Under the pieces are notes generated by a model. The model worked only from the letters and a program-made list of their open reading frames with translations, was not told the origin of the DNA and did not search any database. Below are positions 38,796 through 44,690 of a DNA stretch of 64,000 bases, piece by piece (position 1 is the stretch's first letter; every line of letters begins with the position of its first letter). The translations under genes were made by a program, and so were the position numbers. Location of the stretch: positions 1-64,000 of the forward strand of contig DASYCE010000008.1 of NCBI GenBank assembly GCA_036500345.1, read 5' to 3'. Source of the DNA: Gemmatimonadales bacterium (GTDB lineage: Bacteria; Gemmatimonadota; Gemmatimonadetes; Gemmatimonadales; GWC2-71-9).

Positions 38796-39040
38796 GCCAG
38801 CACTCCACCGGAAACAGGCGCGCATGGATACGGACGACCGTCGCGACCGATCAGTTCTAGAGTGATCGTCCGCTCAAGTGTTGCGATGTCCATCCGCATC
38901 GCGATGCCGTCGGTCGCGTCGACCTCTGCTACAGGCAATTCAACTTTGCCGCCGAGACGCCGAAGCAGGATGATCAGGAGCTCCCGCTTGAGGAGCTCAA
39001 TTCTCGCGGCCATTTCCGGGTCGATCGCGAACTCCTTCAC
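38792..39040 (-). CDS. Small phage protein, partner position of HerA-like ATPase
   Basis: 82 residues from GTG 39040, overlapping the upstream stop. A helical N-terminus (PEMAARIELLKRELLIILLR) is followed by strands GKVELPVAEVDATDG and TITLELIGRDGRPYPC. It is coupled to the ATPase gene by GTGA. No family recognised; possibly an adaptor of the ATPase (inference by position). Confidence 0.65.
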   Translation of the reverse strand: MKEFAIDPEMAARIELLKRELLIILLRRLGGKVELPVAEVDATDGIAMRMDIATLERTITLELIGRDGRPYPCAPVSGGVLA

Positions 39041-39732
39041 GTTCCCACTCGCTCGCCACTGCCATCATCCCAGACGAACTCACCATTGTCACCCACCGGC
39101 AGGTGCTTGCCGCATCCGCAGCAGAACGTCGCACCGTAGAATCGAGGATTGCGGGCATACGTCTCGGCGAGCGCCTGACCCATCGTCGTGACGACACCGC
39201 ACCCAGAGTGAAGCTGCTGTTCGGTCCAGAACCTGCCCATCGCGGGCGACCTTTCCGGCGGGTATGGCTCGAAGCAGGTGTATCCCTCGTCTCCGAAACG
39301 CACGCGCTCTTCAGCTGTCAGCGGCCTGGTTGGGTATTTCGGGCGAGCGCCGACATGCTGGTAGCTCCTCCGCACAGGTCGAACGAAGCCTTTCGCGCGT
39401 TCCTCCTCGCATAGCACGCGGTAGTCCTTCTGCTGGCCGTCACCGCGGTCTTGTGACGATTCGTCAGTCCACGGCTTCCCGCTTGTGGTGCAGAGTTTCG
39501 GAGTGGCCGGATCCGACGACGTGCCGTCATCTCGCAGGGGTTCGTCGCTCATTTGGGACCTCGCCAGGAAGAGACGCCAGAGCATGTAGCACCAGAACGG
39601 GAGCCAGCCGATCGAGATCGTGAGGTCGACCCACGTGGACACGCCCTCGTGAGTTTCCCGGTACCAGCGGTAGTGCCAGACCGCGACCGGGCAGTAGATG
39701 AGCAGCACGATGAGCCAGATATGCGCGTGCAC
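39037..39732 (-). CDS. Phage protein with two N-terminal membrane helices and zinc-type C-terminal domain
   Basis: 231 residues from GTG 39732. Residues 4-21 (HIWLIVLLIYCPVAVWHY) and 37-55 (LTISIGWLPFWCYMLWRLFL) are membrane helices. An internal ATG (MSDEPLRDDG, residue 61) could start a soluble form. The C-terminal part EEERAKGFVRPVRRSYQHVG, MGQALAETYARNPRFYGATF, CCGCGKHLPVGDNGEFVWDD is a conserved phage domain I have met as a free soluble protein, with Cys residues fit for zinc. The membrane part may thus be a fusion, or the ORF may give two products. Confidence 0.75.
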   Translation of the reverse strand: MHAHIWLIVLLIYCPVAVWHYRWYRETHEGVSTWVDLTISIGWLPFWCYMLWRLFLARSQMSDEPLRDDGTSSDPATPKLCTTSGKPWTDESSQDRGDGQQKDYRVLCEEERAKGFVRPVRRSYQHVGARPKYPTRPLTAEERVRFGDEGYTCFEPYPPERSPAMGRFWTEQQLHSGCGVVTTMGQALAETYARNPRFYGATFCCGCGKHLPVGDNGEFVWDDGSGERVGT

Positions 39733-39751
39733 CTTCGTCCTCCCTGGGTGA

Positions 39752-39824
39752 AGCTCCCGGCCCGAATCGAACGGGCGACCTGCGCGTTACGAGTGCGCTG
39801 CTCTACCGACTGAGCTACAGGAGC
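39752..39824 (-). tRNA. tRNA-Thr (anticodon CGU)
   Basis: The minus strand folds as a complete cloverleaf: acceptor GCTCCTG/CGGGAGC (one G-U), D arm GCTCAGTCGGTAGAGC, anticodon loop CTCGTAA with CGT, T arm GCCCG-TTCGATT-CGGGC. The anticodon stem has an A-C mismatch at 31-39, the discriminator would be U, and CCA is not encoded. It reads ACG, a common Thr codon in GC-rich genes. Phage-borne tRNA inside the accessory region, not an att site. Confidence 0.88.
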
Positions 39825-39895
39825 GAGCGGTGCACCGCGCCATGATCAAGCCCGGCGCACCGTCCTGCGTCTTCACTTCTCTCCGCTTCGCTACT

Positions 39896-40372
39896 TCAGC
39901 TGACCGTGATCCCGATCGACGCCGAGGTGGACTTCGTCGTCGCCGTGATGGTGGCCGATCCGGTCGCGACCGCCGTGACGACGCCATTGGCATCGACCGT
40001 GGCGATCGAGGTGTCGCTCGAGCTCCAGCTGACGACCGACGAGCCATCGCTGGCGCTGCCGGTGAGCTGACTGGTGTCGCCCGCGTTGAGCGTGGTGTTG
40101 CCGCCGAGGGTGAGCGTCGGCGCCGGCGGAGCCGCCGGGGTTCCTGCCACGATCGCCGCCGCGAACGGCGCCGCATGGTCCCGCATGATCTGGACTTCGG
40201 TTCCCATCAGCTGCTTGAGCGTCGCGAGATCGGTGGCCGCCTGTACGCCGGCGGCGATCCGGTCGGCGAATCCATTGATGAGCGTCGTGCCCGAGTCCTC
40301 GAGCCCGACCGTGGCGTTCACTTCGTCGACCAGATCCTGCGGCGTGCTGTCCTGCGCCTGCGTGTCATCCAT
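39896..40372 (-). CDS. Phage protein with C-terminal Ig-like (BIG_2) domain
   Basis: 158 residues. Residues 1-70 are helical (QDLVDEVNATVGLEDSGTTL, DLATLKQLMGTEVQIMRDHA). After a PAAPPAP linker, residues about 85-158 match bacterial Ig-like group 2: LTLGGNTTLNAGDTSQLTGS, SSDTSIATVDANGVVTAVAT, ATITATT. Such domains decorate phage surfaces and bind carbohydrates weakly. Its place at the start of the leftward transcript, far from the head and tail genes, is unusual for a virion protein. Confidence 0.75.
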   Translation of the reverse strand: MDDTQAQDSTPQDLVDEVNATVGLEDSGTTLINGFADRIAAGVQAATDLATLKQLMGTEVQIMRDHAAPFAAAIVAGTPAAPPAPTLTLGGNTTLNAGDTSQLTGSASDGSSVVSWSSSDTSIATVDANGVVTAVATGSATITATTKSTSASIGITVS

Positions 40373-40418
40373 TGTCGTGCTCCTGCTGGGGTGGTGGTGG
40401 GTGCTGCGCGAAACGACG

Positions 40419-40841
40419 TCAGGTCGACGCCGGTGAAACGGGTGGTGTGGGGGATTCGGCCGCGGTCACGGCGGCCTGCATTCTCAGGCGCGCAGCGCGG
40501 AGCTTCGCGACCAGGTCGCGGACCTCCTCATTGTCGTGCGCGGCGTGGAACGAGCAGAGATCGTCAACCCGGCCTTGGCAGGCGGCGACCACCACGAGCG
40601 GGTCGGGCGCGGCATGCACGACGAACCGGGCGAGGACCTGTTCCTCGCCCCGGAACCGATCGACGGTCACGTGGTTGCCGAACTGCGGGGCGCCGCCGTT
40701 CTCCGCTGACAGTCGGCCGACCTGACCCCATTGCGTGACCCGCCGAGTGCCGCTCCGGACGCGGGTGACAGTCACCGCGAATTCCTCGGTCACGTTGTCC
40801 GGCGGGAGATCGTCGTCGCTGCCTGGCAGTGCGGGCATCAA
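40419..40841 (-). CDS. Hypothetical phage protein, first gene at the right end
   Basis: 140 residues. Strands EEFAVTVTRVRSGTRRVTQW, GNHVTVDRFRGEEQVLARFV and VVVAACQGRVDD, then a helix DNEEVRDLVAKLRAARLRMQ and a Pro/Thr tail. No family recognised. It is the first gene of the long leftward transcript, 174 bases from the attachment core, so its promoter must lie between 40842 and the att site. Start ATG 40841 or 40838. Confidence 0.6.
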   Translation of the reverse strand: MMPALPGSDDDLPPDNVTEEFAVTVTRVRSGTRRVTQWGQVGRLSAENGGAPQFGNHVTVDRFRGEEQVLARFVVHAAPDPLVVVAACQGRVDDLCSFHAAHDNEEVRDLVAKLRAARLRMQAAVTAAESPTPPVSPAST

Positions 40842-40899
40842 GTCGCCTCTTTCAGATGGGAACGTTCAGGCGCCCGGCCCGGGACGGGTCGGCGCGGCC

Positions 40900-40998
40900 A
40901 TGTTCGGGGAGATGTTCGGGGACCGATGGGGCCTGTTACGACTTTTCCGGGATGGGACGTGTCCGGCAAAGGCCCGTCGTAGCTACATTGTGTCCGGC
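40900..40998. repeat. Two pairs of direct repeats beside attR, candidate integrase or regulator sites
   Basis: ATGTTCGGGGA occurs at 40900-40910 and again at 40912-40922. GTGTCCGGC occurs at 40959-40967 and 40990-40998, 31 bp apart (about three helical turns). They lie on the phage side of the attachment core, where integrase arm sites or the promoter of the leftward operon would be. Confidence 0.4.
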
Positions 40999-41014
40999 CG
41001 AGGACCGGTGGCCA

Positions 41015-41060
41015 CTGACTGTTAATCAGCGGGTCGGGGGTTCGAGTCCCTCCTCGGGAG
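41015..41060 (+). other. Prophage attachment site: 3' half of tRNA-Asn(GUU)
   Basis: The segment carries CTGA, loop CTGTTAA with anticodon GTT, TCAG, variable loop, T arm GGGGG-TTCGAGT-CCCTC and the 3' acceptor strand CTCGGGA plus discriminator G at 41060. No D arm or matching 5' acceptor strand lies upstream, and base 41014 breaks the anticodon stem (A opposite C). This is exactly what is left when a phage integrates into a tRNA gene. The core is at least 46 bp as far as tRNA sequence shows. Confidence 0.88.
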
Positions 41061-41122
41061 CTGACTTTCCTGTCCAAATCTGGCGCGGGTGCTCGCTCGC
41101 GATCCCCGCTCCGATACTGGGG

Positions 41123-42652
41123 ATGATGCCAATGCCACGGTTGATCCCGCGCCTCGCGCCGTTCCTGGTGATCCTTGCTGCGGCCAGTTGCCGCGCACCA
41201 TTTCTTCCCGACAACGGCGGGGCGACCCCGCCGCCGCCGCCACCGCCGGGTCCGCTCCTTCCACTTCGCATCGGCTCCTCCGGTCCCGATTTCGCGCGCG
41301 CCGTCGCGAACGACGCGGCCGGGAACGCATACGTGGTGAGTTATTTCGCCAACACCGTCGACTTCGATGGTGGCGTCGGTGCCACCGCGAAGGTCGCGCA
41401 CGGCCCCTATGACATCGCGCTCGCCAAGTACGCGTCCGACGGCACGTTCCAGTGGGTCAACGCTATCGGCGGCTCGGATGTCGACGTTCCCTATGGCGTG
41501 AAGGTCGGACCTGACGGAGCGGCCTACGTCGTCGGCTACGTCACGGCCGGCGCCGACTGCAACGGGCATATCGTTCAGAATCACGGTGATCACGATGTGC
41601 TGATCATGCGGATCACCGCCGAGGGCGTCTGCGACTGGGCAATCGGCGTCGGCGGTAGCGGCCCCGATGAGGCGCACGATCTGGCGTTCGATTCGAACGG
41701 CGACCTGCTTGTCACCGGATTCTTCTCCGACACGGTCGACTTCGATCCGGGTCCGGACGCACATACCCTCGAATCGCGCGGTGGCACCGACATCTTCGTC
41801 GCCCGGTACGGCGAGGACGGATCGTTCAAGAGCGTCGCGCAATTCGGCGGTCTTGGCAACGACGTCGGCAACGCGCTGGCAGTCCGTCTCGACGGCGACA
41901 TCATCTTCGGTGGGTCATTCAACAACGCCGCGGTCTTCGGATCGTCACTGGCTCCGCTGACGCTGATCAGCTCCGGCGGGCTGGACTATTTCGTGGCGCG
42001 CCTGTCGACGTCGCTCGACCTCGAGTGGGCGATCCATGGCGGCGGCGGCGGCGACGACATGATCAACCCCGGGTGCATCGTGGCGAGCCCGACCGGCCTG
42101 ATCTATGTCGCCGGGACGTTCAACGGGGTCGCATCGGTCGGACCAGGGGTCGGCGGTCAGGCACTCACCAGTCACGGTGGCGCCGACATCTTCCTTACCG
42201 GATATGACGGTGGCGGAAACTGGATCGGATTTGCGCGGGTGATCGGCGGCACCGGGACCGACGCCGTCGCCGCGCTGGCCCAGGACGCGGTCGGCAATTT
42301 CTACCTGAGCGGCTCGTTCCAGGGCTCTGTCGATTTTGATCCGGGATCCGGGACGCACGTCGTCCCGGGACTGGGGACCGGTGGGGCGTCGGACGCGTTC
42401 GTCGTGTCGCTCACCCCCGGTGGTGACCTCCGGTGGGTTGACCCGCTGACCTCGGTCATTTCTGGTGAGACCTTCCTGTCGATCGCCAACGGGATCTCGC
42501 TGGCGGGCGACGGATCGATCTGGGCGGTCGGCAGGTTCTTCGGGCTGGTCGATTTCGATCCGGGAGCAGGCTCGGTATCGCGCCAGAGCGTCGGCGACGC
42601 CGATCAGTTCATCGTCCGGTACGACCAGACGACCGGTTCGATCATCCGCTAG
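41123..42652 (+). CDS. Lipoprotein with beta-propeller-type repeats
   Basis: 509 residues. Signal peptide PRLIPRLAPFLVILAAASC with lipobox AASC, then a Pro-rich linker PPPPPPPGP. From residue about 50 a unit of roughly 60-75 residues recurs: GSSGPDFARAVANDAAGNAY, DIALAKYASDGTFQWVNAIG, and the hallmark VDFDPGPDAH/VDFDPGSGTH/VDFDPGAGSV. These are SBBP-like beta-propeller blades seen in many secreted bacterial proteins. It is probably anchored in the outer membrane and exposed. It is the first host gene after attR, 62 bases downstream; native transcription may have come from the tRNA region now separated by the prophage. Confidence 0.85.
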   Translation: MMPMPRLIPRLAPFLVILAAASCRAPFLPDNGGATPPPPPPPGPLLPLRIGSSGPDFARAVANDAAGNAYVVSYFANTVDFDGGVGATAKVAHGPYDIALAKYASDGTFQWVNAIGGSDVDVPYGVKVGPDGAAYVVGYVTAGADCNGHIVQNHGDHDVLIMRITAEGVCDWAIGVGGSGPDEAHDLAFDSNGDLLVTGFFSDTVDFDPGPDAHTLESRGGTDIFVARYGEDGSFKSVAQFGGLGNDVGNALAVRLDGDIIFGGSFNNAAVFGSSLAPLTLISSGGLDYFVARLSTSLDLEWAIHGGGGGDDMINPGCIVASPTGLIYVAGTFNGVASVGPGVGGQALTSHGGADIFLTGYDGGGNWIGFARVIGGTGTDAVAALAQDAVGNFYLSGSFQGSVDFDPGSGTHVVPGLGTGGASDAFVVSLTPGGDLRWVDPLTSVISGETFLSIANGISLAGDGSIWAVGRFFGLVDFDPGAGSVSRQSVGDADQFIVRYDQTTGSIIR

Positions 42653-42819
42653 GGCATCGAGGCAACCCGCCGCCATCGCCGGCGCTCGCCGGGAGCGGGG
42701 GCGGACTTCCTTCACGGAGGGGGAAGTCGCCGTCCACGACCTCTCCTGCGGCCCCTACCAAAACCCCAGGGACCACGCCATCTTGGTAGGCTGTATTTTC
42801 TCGACTCCAAGATCGGACC

Positions 42820-43125
42820 ATGGCCAAGACCAGTTCAATCCAGCGGAATCTCAAGCGGATCAAGCTTGCTACCAAGCACGCCGAGCAGCGGAAGAAGCTC
42901 AAGGCGGTCATTCGGAGCACTACGGCATCGGACGTCGAGAAGGACAAGGCGAACCGGAAGCTGCAGTCGCTCCCCCGCAATGCGTCGCCGGTGCGGATTC
43001 GCAATCGCTGTCTGCTGACCGGCCGGTCGCGGGCCTACGTCCGCCGCTTCGGCCTGTCGCGGATCGCGTTCCGCGAGATGGCGCTGCAGGGCAACATCCC
43101 CGGCGTCCGCAAGGCGTCCTGGTAA
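42820..43125 (+). CDS. rpsN: 30S ribosomal protein S14, zinc-free long form
   Basis: 101 residues. Hallmarks: basic N-terminus [60 protein letters not shown], ending GVRKASW. It is the long form of S14 without the CxxC...CxxC zinc knuckle. S14 sits in the head of the small subunit near the decoding side. It is followed 18 bases later by rpmG, outside the main ribosomal operon. Such detached zinc-free copies are often Zur-regulated; I see no Zur-like box in the 167-bp upstream gap. Confidence 0.96.
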   Translation: MAKTSSIQRNLKRIKLATKHAEQRKKLKAVIRSTTASDVEKDKANRKLQSLPRNASPVRIRNRCLLTGRSRAYVRRFGLSRIAFREMALQGNIPGVRKASW

Positions 43126-43143
43126 CCGCGGAGAATCACGACA

Positions 43144-43302
43144 ATGGCCAAGAAGGGACGCGTCCAGGTCAAGCTCCGCAGCAGCGAGAGCGCCTACGTC
43201 TACGTCACGACCAAGAATCCCAAGAAGCACCCTGAGCGGATGGAACTCCGGAAGTACGATCCGACGCTCAAGCGCCATACCGGGTTCAAGGAAGAGAAAT
43301 AG
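43144..43302 (+). CDS. rpmG: 50S ribosomal protein L33, zinc-free form
   Basis: 52 residues: [40 protein letters not shown], ending RHTGFKEEK. The sequence has no cysteine at all, so it is the C-minus form. It is placed right behind rpsN. Its TAG stop overlaps the ATA codon that appears to start the decarboxylase gene, and AAGGAAGAG near its end would serve as the ribosome-binding site for that gene. Confidence 0.96.
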   Translation: MAKKGRVQVKLRSSESAYVYVTTKNPKKHPERMELRKYDPTLKRHTGFKEEK

Positions 43303-44690
43303 ATCTCGAAGAGTTTCGTCGGCGCGGCCATGACCTGATCGACTGGCTCGCCGACTACTACCGCGACATCGAATCACGGCCCGTGGTTCCCGCCACGCGC
43401 CCTGGCGAGCTTCGCCGGTCGCTGCCCGGATCGGCACCCGAATCTGGCGAATCGTTCGACGACATTCTCCATGACTTCCGCGAGTTGATCGTTCCCGGGA
43501 TGACCCACTGGGGTCACCCGGGGTGGTTCGCATACTTCCCATCCAACTCGTCGCCGCCGTCGGTCCTCGCCGAGATCCTGGCATCGGGTCTCGGCGCCCA
43601 GTGCATGAGCTGGATCACCTCGCCGGCAGCAACTGAACTCGAGCAGACGGTGATGAGCTGGTACCGCCAGCTCCTCCAGCTCCCCGACACATTCACCGGC
43701 GTCATCCAGGATACCGCGTCCTCGTCGACATTCGTCGCATTCCTGACCGCGCGCGACCGCGCCGGAGTCGATCCGTCGAGAGTGGTGGCATACTGGTCGA
43801 CGGAAGCGCATTCATCGGTGGCGAAGGCGGCGCGGCTGTCGGGGATCCCGGCCGACCGCCACCGCGTCATTTCGGTCGACGCCACCTGTGCGATGCGTCC
43901 CGACGCACTCGAGGCCGCGATGGGCGCGGATGCCGCGGCCGGGTTGGTCCCGTCGATCGTCGTCGCGACCCTCGGCACGACGTCGTCGACCGCGTGTGAT
44001 CCGCTGCGGGCGATCGGCGAGGTCGCATCCGCCCACCGGGCGTGGTATCACATCGACGCTGCGTTCGGCGGCTCGGCGGCGATCGTACCGGAATTCCGGC
44101 ATCTCCTCGACGGCGTCGAATTCGCGGATTCCATGGTGACCAATCCGCACAAATGGCTGCTCACCAACGTGCACTGCAGCGGGTACTTCGTGCGCGATAC
44201 CGCTGCGCTCATCAGGACCTTCTCGACGACGCCGGAGTACCTGCGTACCCGTCACGACGCCGACAGCGACACCGTGAACTATCGCGACTGGGGGATCCCC
44301 CTTGGCCGGCGATTCAACGCGTTGAAACTCTGGTTCGTTCTGCGGAGCTACGGCGCCGAGGCGCTGCGCGCGATGGTACGGCAGCACATCGATTGGGGAC
44401 GGCAATTCGCCGCGTGGGTCGACGACGCACCAGATTTCGAACGGCTGGCTCCGGCCCCGCTCGCGCTGGTCTGCTTCCGGCATGTGCCACCGACGATGGC
44501 GGGAGATGAGCCGGCGCTCGCGGCGCACAACGCGGCCTTGCTCGGCCGGGTGAATGCGACGGGGCGAGTGCATCTCACCCACACCACCCTCGGTGGCCGA
44601 TATGCGATCCGGATGGCGATTGGTGGATTTCGCTCCGAACAGCGCCACGTCGAAGAGGCGTGGCGATTGCTGCGCGCAGAGGCCCGCTAG
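43299..44690 (+). CDS. Group II PLP-dependent amino-acid decarboxylase (aromatic-L-amino-acid type), probable AUA start
   Basis: 463 residues if started at ATA 43299; 435 from the first conventional start, GTG 43383. The extra 28 residues are clearly family sequence: [20 protein letters not shown] aligns with the N-terminus of aromatic amino-acid decarboxylases, and ATA falls on the initiator Met. AGGA lies six bases upstream. Domain features: [15 protein letters not shown] substrate loop, [14 protein letters not shown], the PLP lysine in [18 protein letters not shown], and [20 protein letters not shown]. It likely decarboxylates Trp, Tyr, Phe or Dopa-like substrates; specificity is not readable here. 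It converges with uvrA at an interlocked CTAG. Confidence 0.9.
   Translation: MDLEEFRRRGHDLIDWLADYYRDIESRPVVPATRPGELRRSLPGSAPESGESFDDILHDFRELIVPGMTHWGHPGWFAYFPSNSSPPSVLAEILASGLGAQCMSWITSPAATELEQTVMSWYRQLLQLPDTFTGVIQDTASSSTFVAFLTARDRAGVDPSRVVAYWSTEAHSSVAKAARLSGIPADRHRVISVDATCAMRPDALEAAMGADAAAGLVPSIVVATLGTTSSTACDPLRAIGEVASAHRAWYHIDAAFGGSAAIVPEFRHLLDGVEFADSMVTNPHKWLLTNVHCSGYFVRDTAALIRTFSTTPEYLRTRHDADSDTVNYRDWGIPLGRRFNALKLWFVLRSYGAEALRAMVRQHIDWGRQFAAWVDDAPDFERLAPAPLALVCFRHVPPTMAGDEPALAAHNAALLGRVNATGRVHLTHTTLGGRYAIRMAIGGFRSEQRHVEEAWRLLRAEAR

Larger units (their letters stand above)
1..41060. mobile_element. Lambda-type siphovirus prophage, right-hand 41 kb (left end outside window)
   Basis: A continuous block of phage genes ends at a truncated tRNA-Asn (41015-41060), beyond which only chromosomal genes occur. 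The module order terS, terL, gpW-position gene, portal, S49 protease/scaffold, gpD, gpE, connector, tail, lysis follows phage lambda. No integrase or excisionase is visible inside the window. Because the tRNA fragment lies at the right end and is its 3' half, the intact tRNA-Asn and the other att site should lie to the left. The recognised structural, terminase, lysis and repressor genes are all open, so the element looks potentially functional. Confidence 0.93.

Noticed and set aside
1-41060. Mu-like or transposable phage
   Set aside because: No MuA/MuB-type transposase genes are visible, and the end is a tRNA attachment site with lambda-type head genes, so integration is site-specific.
41123-42652. 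Lipoprotein as a phage gene
   Set aside because: It lies on the host side of the tRNA fragment and has the propeller repeats of chromosomal secreted proteins; no link to the phage operons.
42653-42819. Zur box upstream of rpsN
   Set aside because: Zinc-free ribosomal genes suggested Zur control, but no AT-rich palindrome of the known type is present.
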